Below are positions 33,753 to 45,250 of a DNA stretch of 64,000 nt, piece by piece. The position numbers and the translations under genes are program-made. The stretch lies in assembly GCA_047967505.1 (NCBI GenBank), contig CM106539.1; one strand, written 5' to 3'. The stretch is from Dipteris shenzhenensis. Its lineage: Eukaryota; Polypodiophyta; Polypodiopsida; Gleicheniales. Under the pieces are notes generated by a model, which was not told the DNA's origin, did not search any database, and saw only the letters and a program-made list of their open reading frames with translations. The stretch's first letter is position 1, and every line of letters starts with the position of its first letter.

Positions 33753-36700
33753 ATGGCTTCCAGTTTTGGTTCCAAGGTGTCTTTCAAATACCTTGAATAT
33801 GCTTGGTATTTTATGGAGCACAAATCAAAGTATTTTTTGGTGATCACTGCAGAGAATGTGTCAAGCGTGAAATATTCTCCAAAGGCAGTAAGAAATGGTG
33901 GCATGGTCTCAAACATCAACATTAAAGAAAATAATTTGATAGAAGTTGTGTGCAAAGGAAAGAATGACGAGGTGGTTTACAAGTTACGAGTTATGCAGAA
34001 GCACTTCTTGAAGCCCTGACCAGATTCAATTGAGGGATCCCAAGAATTACTTAGTGCCTTAGAAGCATTGAAGAAAATGTGGGATGCATTTCCAAGTGGT
34101 GGTGTTGTACCTTCAGCAGCAATAAGTGCAGCAGCAAGTACGCCATCTATAACATGTAACCCTCAAGTTATACCACCAATATCTGTGGCGATAACTACGG
34201 TAACTCCGACAAGAGTAACTATAATATCTATGGCAGTAACTACAATATCTCCAACTGTACCTACACCATCGATTGCTACAACTACAGGAATAAGAAGGAG
34301 TGATCGTGGAGTAGATTCAAGTTCTACAGCTATTCCCAAAAAGAGAGCAAAAATAACTCCTACTCCACGTGCAGATCATTTAAGTGCAGGTTATTTAAAA
34401 CTAGGCGAAAAATTGGATAGCGATAAGTAGGAGGATCCGCAAGAAGAAGATACAAGTCTCAAAGACTTTTCTATAAGTGTGGAAGACCTATATCCTCCAG
34501 AGGATGAGGGGTACATTTGGGGATTTTCACAATTCAGTGTGGCCACAATGCTTATTGATCGAGCTTCGTTGTTCACAAATCAAAGAAAGCTAGATAAGAC
34601 ATTTGCACACAAATTGTATGAAGATACGAGGAAAACAAGAACTCCAGTTGCCACTAATATCACTCTTCATCCTATGGCATTTAAGAGACTTTAAGAAGAT
34701 GATCCTACATTGCCTGATGTCACATTTCAAAAGCACATGGACTTTCTTGATGCTTTTGAGAACTTTAGAAGGAGTGACTTTGTTCGTGGAGAGGCTTTGT
34801 ACCAAAGCCGATATGGGACTGACATCGAGAAGAGATACATGTTGGCAAAGAATAGATTCTTGGAAAGATGCAGGTTTGAGCCCATTGATGGGCAACACTT
34901 TTGTGAAGCTTGCAGGATCGCCCTTGATAAGGGAAGAAAAGGAATCTTGCCATAGATTGAGTGGATGGAAAAGTTTCAACGGGTCATTTGTCATGTATGC
35001 ATATTTAACGATGACTCGAAGTACATTCTAGAATGAGAAAGGCTGAATTCTGCTCCATTTAGGTTGAAAAAAAGCTCTTCTCTTTCTGAGATCTTGATAA
35101 AGGCAAGGGAGTTATGGGTAGGATGTGGAAAGCCACAAACAATGAAGGGCAAGAGACCTACATCTGAGTACGTGGCAAAGAGGACTCGGTTCTATAGATG
35201 CTTGAAAGGTGTTGTAAGCAATACGCAAGGCATAGCAAGTAATAAGGTTGAGGCAAAGGATTTGAACACCGCCATTGCAAGATACATGGATGTTACTTGC
35301 ATTGTCTTCCGCGAGGACTCAGTGTTTCAGAGCATGGTGGATGTTTGCCAAGCATATGAAATAGGGAAGATATCCTTTGAGGCACCAGAGCACACTGCAA
35401 CTCAGAGGAAAGAAATAAAGAAACCGATGTCTATTGTTTGGTGGAGAGCATTAAGGTTTGTTCCAAATGCAATAACAGAAGAAGTATGCAAGAAGATCCT
35501 AAGTGGTGACTCCTTCTTTGGAAAGAAGAGCAAGCATAGCAACTTGGATGAAGTGGTCACCTGAATGATTCAAAGTGAGGCTGCTCTCTCGGCACTATTG
35601 TTTTTGTTTAAATCTAATGATGAGTTAGCTGGCAAGTCAATTGATGTGGATAAGAAGAAAGCACTTAGCCTAGGTCAACTCCTTGATAAGACATGGGCTA
35701 GAAAGTGGTTGGCTTCAATGGATGCAGATGCCACACCAACAAAGGATCTAAGAGCTAAAATGCCAAAGGTTGTTGAGACAGAATATATGGACATCAAGAA
35801 AAAGGCCTTGCAGTCCATATTTCATAACAATGAGCGGTCATGCTTGGGAGAAGCCATGCGTATTTTTCATAGATGAATTGCAAGACCTTGCAGTGTCACG
35901 GACAGTTGAACTTGTGTGGTTTATCGTAGAAGGTCCTATGGCAGAGAAGAAAAGATCAACGTTGGTCCTGTTCATGACTAAATCACAAAGGGATGCCTTG
36001 TATGCAAGTTTGTTGACATCTGCATTTGGGTATTTACTTTCAAAAGTATACCATGGTATAGTCCTACGCAATCATATGACTATCTTGGAAGGTGTTGCCA
36101 TTCAAGTCTTCATCCATTCTTGATGTGCTTCTTATCCAAGGGTGGTGGCAATCTAATCAAAATTCATTTAAGGACTCTCAAGCTTCATTACTTTGAGGAC
36201 AATAAGGTTAAGCTTGATGTAGCAATGGTGGATTACAGAAAGCCGATGGATCCTGATGTGATACTAGAGATGACAAAGAATTTACTGAATGATGGGTGGG
36301 AAGTAGCATTGTATCGAATGGGTTTTGCTGCTGAGAAATTGCTATGCCAAGGTAGAAATGTAAATGTCATTGATACCCCCCATCAAATTGAGTTCTTTGA
36401 CACATATTACAGTTGCACTACCTTCTTTGAAGAGGAAAATGTCAAAGAAGAGGGTAGTGAGAAAAATGTCGAAGACGAGGGTAGTGAGTTTGAGGGTGAT
36501 GATTCTAGCTCAGGTGATGATGAGGATGAAAGCTCTGCATCTGATGACTTACGCCAAGAAGATATCCGCACAAAGAATAAGGGTGTGATCAATTGTCAAC
36601 TAGAGTCAAGGAGGTTCCACTCATCATACAGGAAGGCTCGCGGCAGCAAGAAGTAGTAGTATAGCATGTCACAGGAAAAGGTAAGGCTAAAGAGGTGGAA

Positions 36701-37080
36701 GCACTTCCCTTGAAATTAAAACTGAGGAAGGCACCCTTGATCTTGGGTGAAGGACATGCAAGTGGATCAAGCAAGGAAGCCTTACTCAAAGAAGGTATGG
36801 ATGAGCCAAAGCATGACCAGGAGTTACCAGGAGGCATAGATGGTTCTTCAACCATGACCTTATAGACTCCAGAGCAGCCTACTAGTCAGGAACCTAGTAG
36901 CCAGGTCCCTACTCACCAAGAACTTGGTCATGAGACTCTAGAGTAGCCTACTAGTCAAGTGCTTGGAGCTGAATAGCAAACTACTGAAGACCTTGCTATT
37001 GAGACTCCAATCTTAGAGCAACCTATTAGTCAGGACCCTGGTAGTCAAGGGCCTGGCATTGAGGACATTGGTACTGAATA
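33753..37080 (+). pseudogene. Unrecognised protein, paralogue 2 (family shared with 23983-27135)
   Basis: Second, diverged copy of the unknown family. Starts at ATG 33753 (MASSFGSKVS). Landmarks in order: YFLVITAENV (about 28), a Thr/Pro-rich linker (34100-34380), DEGYIWGFSQF (about 34505), ASLFTNQRKLD, VATNITLHPMAF, FEPIDGQHF (about 34878), ARELWVGCGKPQT, FYRCLKGVV, FEAPEHT, SFFGKKSKH (about 35515), FFIDELQDL (about 35867) and a strongly acidic Asp/Glu/Ser tail (36420-36560). From 36660 to 37080 a Gln/Pro repeat (EQPTSQ units) follows. Stops fall at 34018, 34428, 34693, 34953, 35562 and others, plus frame changes near 35870 and 36120. No catalytic motif recognised. Confidence 0.6.
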
Positions 37081-37289
37081 ACATGATGGCTGACGGCTTT
37101 GTAATCACAAGTTTTGAACTTCTATGTAAAGCGAATATCTAATAAAAAGTTTACTACTTTTTTGATTTCTTTACTCTCATTATTGTGTATAAAGATTGTT
37201 TATGAGGTCCATTTTATACTTAATGGTGTATTTTAAACTTTATGTCAAATGTATTTTTATAGTTAAGGGTGTTTTTCAATACCAAGTGA

Positions 37290-37600
37290 GGTGTATATGT
37301 ACACCACTTACACATAAAAGGATTTATCTACACTACCTTTCTAAGGGGTTTATGTACACCACCTTTCTAAAAGAAATGGTCATAAAAGTGTGTGCACACC
37401 ACTTATACATAAAGGTGTTTATTTACACCACCTTTCTAAGAGAATTGGTCATCTATTGATGTTCTTAGGTGATAGTAGCTCAATTCACAAGAAGTTATGA
37501 AGATGTTTATGTAGACCACCTTTGTAAGAGATTTTTGTGAAGTTATGAAGATGTTTATGTAGACCACCTTTGTAAGAGATTTGGTTATGCATTGATGTTC
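37290..37600. repeat. Degenerate tandem repeat of about 60-90 bp units
   Basis: Repeated blocks containing GTTTATGTACACCACCTTTC and TAAGAGA, with the last two units (37493-37583) nearly identical. Non-coding. Confidence 0.8.
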
Positions 37601-37670
37601 TTAGTACTTAATCATCAAATATTTTGTTTTGAGTTGTCAAATCTAGTTCAAAAAACAACATTACTAGTAT

Positions 37671-37742
37671 ATTCAAAAATTTTGGACTGTTTTTAAGTCC
37701 ATTTCTCAAATTGGACTTTACACAAGTCCAAAAATTTTGAAT
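37671..37742. repeat. 72 bp nested hairpin (mini foldback)
   Basis: 37671-37688 (ATTCAAAAATTTTGGACT) is a perfect inverted match to 37725-37742. The interval between contains a second small inverted repeat, AAGTCCA...TGGACTT. It lies at the left edge of EPRV lineage 2. Confidence 0.88.
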
Positions 37743-38413
37743 AGTGTGTTACACTAGATAATTTACAGATCTAACATGAATGGCACAATGCTCTAACTTG
37801 GGTTTCATAGACAACCCTTTGACTTGGACATATAGGCGAAGAGCAGTGGCGAGATGTGGATCATGCAAAGACATTTTAAAGTTAGGATATTTGACAGTAT
37901 ATACAGGCTCTTTGTTTAGGTTACCTTGGACTAACCCTATGCATGCCTCTTTGAGATTAAGATGTCAGGTGTCAATCAAACTAGCCATACATGTGGCATT
38001 GATGCCAGACCTAAACAAAGGTTCTATGGCTAACACAACACAACCATAATGGATGTAGTGATAACCAGTATGTAAGAAAGACTCAATTTTACAAATAGGG
38101 GAAGATACACACCAGTATTGCCTTCATCGACAATATTTACACAAACCTCGGATATTTTTACATGCTTGAGAGCCTTAAATTGAAACTCTAAAAACTTGGA
38201 ATCCATCATTTCGGAAGAGGTGGATGCGGATCGAGCAGCAGAGACATGGGTAGACAGAGACCAGATGATGCTAGCCATCGTATCAAGTAGACTTGGCGAT
38301 TGAATGGAGTACATCCTCATGTAGGTCGGGTCAACCTCAGAACGACTCTCTCTAGCTCTAGTGGGGAACTCTCTTAGCGACTTTCGGACTCTCACTCATG
38401 AACAAACAGACAA
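37743..38413 (-). pseudogene. EPRV-2: movement protein region of truncated leftmost unit
   Basis: Minus-strand 30K movement protein segment matching 49720-50290. It is the start of a further head-to-tail unit, cut off at about 37743. Frame changes and stops disrupt it. It sits directly downstream of a primer binding site, in native viral order. Confidence 0.7.
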
Positions 38414-38426
38414 GGCTCTAATACCA
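38414..38426 (-). promoter_or_regulatory. Primer binding site of EPRV-2 leftmost unit (one mismatch)
   Basis: The minus strand reads TGGTATTAGAGCC, one C to T change from the initiator Met-tRNA complement. Confidence 0.8.
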
Positions 38427-38490
38427 ATGGGGTGCACCACACAAACGAATGGTGGAGCTCGATAATGAAGGCGTGAAGTTATGCAGACCA
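38427..38490 (-). promoter_or_regulatory. EPRV-2 intergenic region, part left of the Ty1-copia insertion
   Basis: Leader next to the primer binding site. Continues at 44035 after the inserted element. The uninterrupted homologue is 50516-50600. Confidence 0.75.
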
Positions 38491-38842
38491 TGTGAAGATA
38501 GTGGGAGAGAGGGAAGGAGTCTCACTTGTGACTTTCTCACATACACGATGGGGGAATACACACAAAGGTGGAGGCTGAAAACAGTTTTCCTCTTCTTAGT
38601 TGTGAAAGCCAAAAGAACTCTAGTACAAAGAAATAGAAGAACCCTATATGTGGGTCTCAAACCAAACGCAGCTAACTAAGGTGGCATACTAACTGAGCCA
38701 CAAACTAGAGTACATAAGGATAGCTATCATCTAGCTATTATTCATGGGCGGTGTACCAACCACATCTGCAGCTAACAAGTCAGTGACATAAATGCACAAC
38801 GGTCACCTTGGCATATCATGAGTGGAGCTCGATATCTCAACA
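38491..38842 (-). repeat. 3' LTR of complete Ty1-copia
   Basis: 352 bp, minus-strand start TGTTGAGATATC. Preceded on its right by the polypurine tract. Confidence 0.93.
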
Positions 38843-41800
38843 CTCCCCCTCGAGCTCAATCCCAATTCCTGCACACCAAGCAGGTCTCTGAACTTGCGCA
38901 GCTTCTCTGCGCCCAATGCCTTCGTGAATATGTCAGCTACCTGATCCTCTGTGCTGACATAAACTAGATCAATAAGACCTAGTAAAACCTTCTCCTGCAC
39001 ATAGTGATAATGCACCTCAATGTGCTTTGTTCTAGCATGATAGACTAGGTTATTTGCCAAGTGTATACTGCTCATGTTGTCACAATAAATGACAACTGGC
39101 CCATCTGTAGACTGATGCATATCATAAAGTAGCTTATGCAACCAAGCTACCTCACATGCAGCCATCGCTGCACCCCTGTACTCAGCCTCTGTGCTCGACA
39201 AGGCAACTATAGGCTGTTTCTTACTGCTCGAAGTGACTGCAACACTCCCAAAAGAGAACACATATCCACTGGTAGATCGTCTATCCGAAATACTACCAGC
39301 CCAATCAGCATCAATGTATCCATGCAACTATATCTAAACCCCACTCTCATAAAATAGTCCATACTGCAATGTGGACTTCACATACTTGAGTATGCGTCTA
39401 GCCGCATCCAAATGCGATTTCCTTAGAGCCTGCATAAATTGACTTACCAATCCAACACCATAGCTCAAATCTGGCCTGGTAATAGTCATATAAATCAAAC
39501 TTCCTACTATGCGTCTGTACATAGTAGGGTCTTCCAGAAGCTCACCTGCATCTGCACTCAACTTCACATGCTGCTCCAAAGGAATTGAAATAGGCTTACA
39601 GTCTATCATCCCATATTTGGACAGCATGTCCAATCCATACTGCCTCTGCAAGAGCCATATCCCACTTGGTGATCTAATCGCCTCAATGCCCAAGAAATAA
39701 CGCAGCTCTCCCAAATCCTTCATCTCAAACTGCTGCTTCAATAGCATTTTCACATGAAGGATATCTTCATCACTATCACCTATGATATTCAAATCATAAA
39801 CATAAATGACAAGCAGCATAATAGCTTTCTCTGTTTTTCTCGCATAAAGTGATAAATCTACCTTGGAAATCTGAAAGCCAATAGTGACAATATACTGTCC
39901 TATCTAGTCAAACCATGCTCTAGGTGCTTGCTTCAAGCCATACAAGGCTTTCTTCAACTTGCAAACAAACTCAGGATGAACAGCATGAACATAACCTGGT
40001 GGCTGCTCCATAAAGACCTCTTCTTGCAAATCACCATGCAAGAAGGCATTCTTTACATCCATTTGATGTAAAGACCATCCCTTTGATGCAGCCATAGCAA
40101 TGACTGCTCTTACAATTGCCATCCTTGCAACCAGACTGAATGTTTCTTCATAATCAATGCCATATGTCTGTGCATACCCCTTGACAACTAATCTTGCATT
40201 GTATCTATTCACAGAACCATTTGCATTGTGCTTCACCTCATAAACCCACTTACAGCCAATTGCATTCTTGTCTTTAGGCAAAGGCACCAATTCCCATGTA
40301 GCATTTGCTTCCAAAGCATCCATTTCTTCATCCATGGCTTTCTCCCATTTTTCTTTTCCCATGGCTTGCTCAAAAGAAGTGGGTTCTGGTTCCTGTATCA
40401 CTTTGACCATATAGGCATAGTGAATGGATGTAAATCCATCATATTTCAGCCTATCCATAGGATACTTGACTCTGGTAGACCTACGCAAAATAGGCTCACT
40501 AGCAGGTGCTCTCAAAACATCCCTGGTCTTCCTTACTCCAGGTGTAACAATAGAAGGAATACCCAACTCATCATCAATGCTTTGTTTTGAGCCACTGGAT
40601 TCACCATCCACATAAGAGTGACCTGCATTCACATTAGACATGGGCTGATCTACCTTCTCAATGCTTTCACAGCAGTTTTTGTCTTCCATAACATCTCCAT
40701 AGCTTGAGACATAAAGGCTGAAATATCTCTGGAGGACCAATGCAGCAAAGGTGAAGTATGTGAACCATTGCTAGAGGACACTGTAGGTCCACTAATATTT
40801 TGTGATTGTTGCTGTGAATTTCGTGCAACATTACCATTTTGTGCATCTACATCATCAATCACATTTAGTGGTTTATACCAGCTGCTCATCTCATAAAAAA
40901 CAACATCTCTACTCACTGTAAACTTATGAGTAGAAGGGTTATAGCATCTATACCCTTTCTGCTGCAGAGAATAACCAATAAAGATGCACTTCTCAGCTTT
41001 TGGATCCAACTTGGACCTCAACTCATCTGGCACATGAACATAGGCAATGCAACAAAAAATTTTCAAATGAGAAATATCTGGTTTCCTACTAGTATACATC
41101 TCCTCTGGAGTCATGCCATGTATTGCTGTAGTGGGAGTCCTGTTCATTATGTAAACTACTGTAGCAACTGCTTCAGCCCAATAATAATCTGGAAGGTCTT
41201 TTTCATTTAGCATGGCCCGAGATACCTCTCCAATATGCCTGTTTTTCCTTTTTGCAAGTCCATTTTGCTATGGGGTATGACTGCATGAATATTGCTGCTT
41301 TATGCCATGCTCTTGTAGAAACCTTGCAAACTCATTTGAGAGGTACTCTCCCCCTCCATCTGACCTTAGGCATTTTATTTGCAGGCCTGTTTCTTTTTCA
41401 ACCATAGCTTTAAAAGCTTTAAAATGCCCAAACACTTCACTTTTCCTTTTCATAAAATGCACCCAAAATTTTCTGCTATAGTCATCAATAAAAGTGACAA
41501 AATAATGACAGCCTCCAACAGATGCAACTTTAGTAGTCCACACATCAGAGTAGATTAATTCCAATGGCTTCTTACTCTCTTGAACATGTCTAGGAAATGG
41601 TTTCCTTGCTTGCTTTCCAAATTGGTAGGCTTCACATAACTTATGCATTTCTGCAACCTTAAATTTAGGCAATCTTGCAACAATATTTTGGGCTTGCATT
41701 GATTTAAGTCATTGTACATTAACATGACCAATGCATTTATGCCAGATATCAATATCTGCAACTACACCGGTCCCATGAGCAAACATTGCTGCACTCAATT

Positions 41801-43177
41801 CAGGCATGTCCGCATCCAACGTAAACATCCTGCCCTTCTTCTTTCCTTTTGCTATCAAGCGACCGTTATTTTTCATTTCCTCAACAAAGCATCCATGAGG
41901 ATTAAATCTGACTTGCAAGCCCTGCTCAACCATTTGACCAATAAAAACCAGGTTCTTGGTGATGTTCGGGACATGAAATACATCAGGCAGGTATTTCTTT
42001 TTCCCATCCTGCATAGACAAAGGAATTTTAACAATCTGCATAATAGGATGTGAGTATCATCACCAGTCTCCACAAATCTTGGTCTTTCCATTTTCCTTGC
42101 ATCCTGCATCCATTCTCCATGACCTGTCATGTGGTTTGATGCACCTGAGTCAACATACCACACATCATTGCTTTCTTTTGCACTTGTCACAGAATTGGTC
42201 ATATGCTGCACCATAAACAGATGCTCATTTTTGTCATCACCTTGTCTACTAGAAGATGCATAATTCCCTTGCTGCAATTTTCCATTCATGATGTCATTCT
42301 GCTTTTTGTAACAGTCTTTAGCCATATGACCCATTTTACCACAATAGTAGCATTCAACATTGCTGTTTGCATTTTGACCTCTCTACCATCCACAACAGCA
42401 ACTTTGGCTCCCCGTGCCTCTAGAGTTACCACGTCCTCCTCCATAGGACTGGTTTTCTTGAGTTTGCTGCATATTCTGATTTCTACCATGGCCTCTAGAT
42501 CGGCCTCGTCTACCTTTGCCTCTACCTCTTCCAGCATTTGAGTAGAAGACAATTTCTTTTGAAGTTCCTCTTGAGGAAGATGCACCACCATTTCTCTGCT
42601 CTTCAGAAATTAGAAGAGAAAAAGACTCCTCAAAATCAAGAAATTTTTCATGGAAGGCAATGGATGTCCGGAACTGTGCATAATCCTTTCCTAGACCATT
42701 CAAGGTCACAGAAACTAAATCATCATCTTCCACTGTCAACCCAATGGAAGCAAGTGCATCTGCAATTTTCTTGACCTTCATGTGGTAGTCATTGATGCTC
42801 ATATTTTCTCTCTGCACATTGTGCAACTCTTGCTTGAGCTACATTTTTCTGGCTTGCATATTTGTGCTATACATTTTTGCCAAAGTATCCCATGCCTCCT
42901 TTGGCATACTTGCATCCTGAATATGCACAATCATAGAATTCGAAATACTGATAGATAGCCAATACATAACTTTTCTGGCTCTCTCATGCCATCCTTTAAA
43001 TGCCTGCATTTCCTGTTGATTGGGAACATTAGGAAGAACTGGTTCTTCTTTATTTCCTGTAATGAACTCCCAATAGCCTTTTCCCATAAGGAAATTCATC
43101 ATTCTAAACTTCCATGCTTGGAAGTTGTTCTTGTCAAGCTTTTCAGTGACAATCTATGAAAGAGAATCAGATGCCAT
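38843..43177 (-). pseudogene. Ty1-copia gag-pol, interrupted
   Basis: Gag starts at ATG 43177-43175. Domains in order: copia Gag, Arg/Gly-rich stretch, CCHC knuckle ECYYCGKMGHMAKDC (about 42355-42310), protease DSGASNHMT (about 42150), integrase with SDVWT and DDYSRKFW (41600-41480) and the HTP-QNG motif (about 41270), reverse transcriptase (40200-39740) and RNase H ([14 protein letters not shown], about 39315, with TEAEY). Broken by TAG codons after Gag residue 7, at about 42840, in the integrase motif (41268-41270, where relatives have Gln) and at about 39904, plus a frame change near 42050. YVDD reads YVYD. Not autonomous now. Confidence 0.9.
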
Positions 43178-43660
43178 TACAAAACATTGCAAAATATTCT
43201 GTCACTGCAAAAAACACAGCTTCTGCCTCACATGGGCAAATCTGCAAAACTGACAAAAGTGGTATTTGACCACACAGTCACTTCCTAGTGACGATTTTGC
43301 ATCAACAGGCAACAAGGATGATTCTATAACTCCCAGTATCTCTGTGCACAGGCATATGATGCAATTTTTGCGGCAACTTTTCATCGACCTGTAGAGCAGT
43401 GGTCGCACAGCAAAACAGGGCCTTTTTCTGAGTGCTTGCGAAGAACTTCTACCTTCAAAATGGGCCTCTAAATGGCCTCAAATAGCATATACTACCCTCT
43501 CACCACACCGCGAAGGGTGTCTCAATCTGTGCACTCTTGCACTTCCGGCTGTGCTACCTGTAGAGATTTGCTCCCAAACTCGAAAAAGGAAAGCAACACT
43601 GGTCCTCTTACCAGGACATCGTGAACTTGGTTTGCTTTCTTGAGCTCCTTACCACCACGA

Positions 43661-43677
43661 ACCAGGCTCTGATACCA
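43661..43677 (-). promoter_or_regulatory. Primer binding site of complete Ty1-copia
   Basis: The minus strand reads TGGTATCAGAGCCTGGT, abutting the 5' LTR. Confidence 0.92.
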
Positions 43678-44029
43678 TGTGAAGATAGTGGGAGAGAGGG
43701 AAGGAGTCTCACTTGTGGCTTTCTCACATACACAATGGGGGAATACACACAAAGGTGGAGGCTGAAAACAAATTTCCTCTTCTTAGTTGTGAAAGCCAAA
43801 AGAACTCTAGTACAAAGAAATAGAAGAACCCTATATGTGGGTCTCAAACCAAACTCAGTTAACTAAGGTGGCATACTAGCTGAGCCACAAACTAGAGTAC
43901 ATAAGGATAGCTATCATCCAGCTATTATTCATGGGCGGTGTACCAACCGCATCTGCAGCTAACAAGTTGATGACATAAATGCACAACGGTCACCCTGGCA
44001 TATCACGAGTGGAGCTCGATATCTCAACA
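43678..44029 (-). repeat. 5' LTR of complete Ty1-copia
   Basis: 352 bp, followed by the target duplication GACCA at 44030-44034. A TATA-like stretch is not obvious by eye. Confidence 0.93.
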
Positions 44030-44034
44030 GACCA

Positions 44035-44580
44035 AGTGCAAGAACCTAAGATAATGCTGAGTGGAAGTGAAAACGTGAAGTCGGGAGAGGAGGTGTGGAT
44101 GAAACAAACGTACACAGGATACACATTTGGAGGAGAAGTATGGTAAGTGGTGGTAGAAGGATCGGAAGCATAGAATAGCTTGTAAGTGATGTAGAAGGGA
44201 ACGTTGGCAGATGGAAGAAGGAAGTAGGGAGAGGGCATGAAAGAAGAACAAGAAATTTAAGAAAGGAAACTGGAAGGCAAGGATGCTTGGAAGCTCAAAA
44301 AATATCAAGAAGCAGGAGGATACAAGCTCTCAAAGGTAGGCTGTGGAAGGCAAGATTGAGAATGAGCCGAAGGCCTTCTTATATACCAAAGGGTGAGTGG
44401 CCTTTGAGTGGTGGTCATGATCATGCTTGCAGAGGTGCAACATTAAGGTAGTGCACACTGAGTGAGTAGAGCATCTTTGTACATACCGCTCTGAGATAGT
44501 GCGGCTAGTTGTTTAACAAAAGGTGAAGGTCTTACCGAGGACTATAGGCAGTGTCTAATCACCAAAGAATCTAACTGTAC
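44035..44580 (-). promoter_or_regulatory. EPRV-2 unit 1 intergenic promoter and leader
   Basis: Minus-strand promoter region: TATA box as the complement of CTTATATA (44372-44379) and one copy of the promoter-proximal block (GGTGAAGGTCTTACC...GTGTCTAATCACC, about 44520-44565). The leader is pyrimidine-rich on the minus strand. Units 2 and 3 carry two and three copies of the block. Confidence 0.75.
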
Positions 44581-45250
44581 ATTTTGAACTATCTAGGACC
44601 ATTCCGATTTGGAATAAAGAGCCCATAATTGTGGGCAGCCCAATAAGTAGCATCTTCTCGGGATAACATGTCAGGAATATCATTGGTGCTACCCTTCTTC
44701 CATTCGACTGTGAAATCATACATTGTGAGAAATTCTTGCCATCTAGCAAGACGTCCTCGACGTGTCTATTTATCAATGCGCCTGGTGCAGAGAGGCCTAA
44801 AATTTTGATTATCAGTGCAAACAACAAACTCCTTATTGAGTATGAAGAGTTCAAGTTTCTGAATGGTGCACTTGATGGCGAGGATATCCTTTTCAATCGA
44901 ATGGCTTGGCTCCTTGGAACATGCTAGAGCAGAAGGCACATATTATTTCTTGAGAGGGGGTTTTTTCTAGCAGGATACCTTCCCAAAATTGATCGGAGGC
45001 ATCTCTTTCAATAATCAGTCCAACGTTGGCAGAAGGGATGTTGAGCCTAGGCAGTTGCTAGATTTCCTATTTGATACGCCTTACAGCTTCAGTCTGTACA
45101 ATACTAGGAAGGACCATCTTTTGGAAGACACAATTGGAGTTGAAAACGATCCTTGGCCATGTGTTCATAGAATGAAGACATCCAAGAAATCATTGAAGCT
45201 ACGTGCGATCATGTATCTCATCTAGAAATGCTAATAATGCTTTAAGAACA
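44581..45250 (-). pseudogene. EPRV-2 unit 1: RNase H and connection region
   Basis: Minus-strand RNase H remnant (TDNQNF-type segment near 44810, WQEF near 44740) and upstream connection, with several stops. It directly abuts the intergenic region, with no integrase. Confidence 0.7.

Larger units (their letters stand above)
38491..44029 (-). mobile_element. Complete Ty1-copia retrotransposon
   Basis: A 5,539 bp element with 352 bp LTRs at both ends (38491-38842, 43678-44029), a primer binding site (43661-43677), a polypurine tract after 38842 (CTCGAGGGGGAG on the minus strand) and a 5 bp target duplication GACCA (38486-38490, 44030-44034). LTR tips are TGT...ACA. The two LTRs differ at about 14 sites by eye (about 4 percent). 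It is inserted in the intergenic leader of EPRV-2. A solo LTR of the same family lies at 63083-63435. Confidence 0.95.

Noticed and set aside
37290-37600. CRISPR-like array
   Set aside because: Repeats are adjoining and degenerate, with no regular spacers, in a plant nuclear context.
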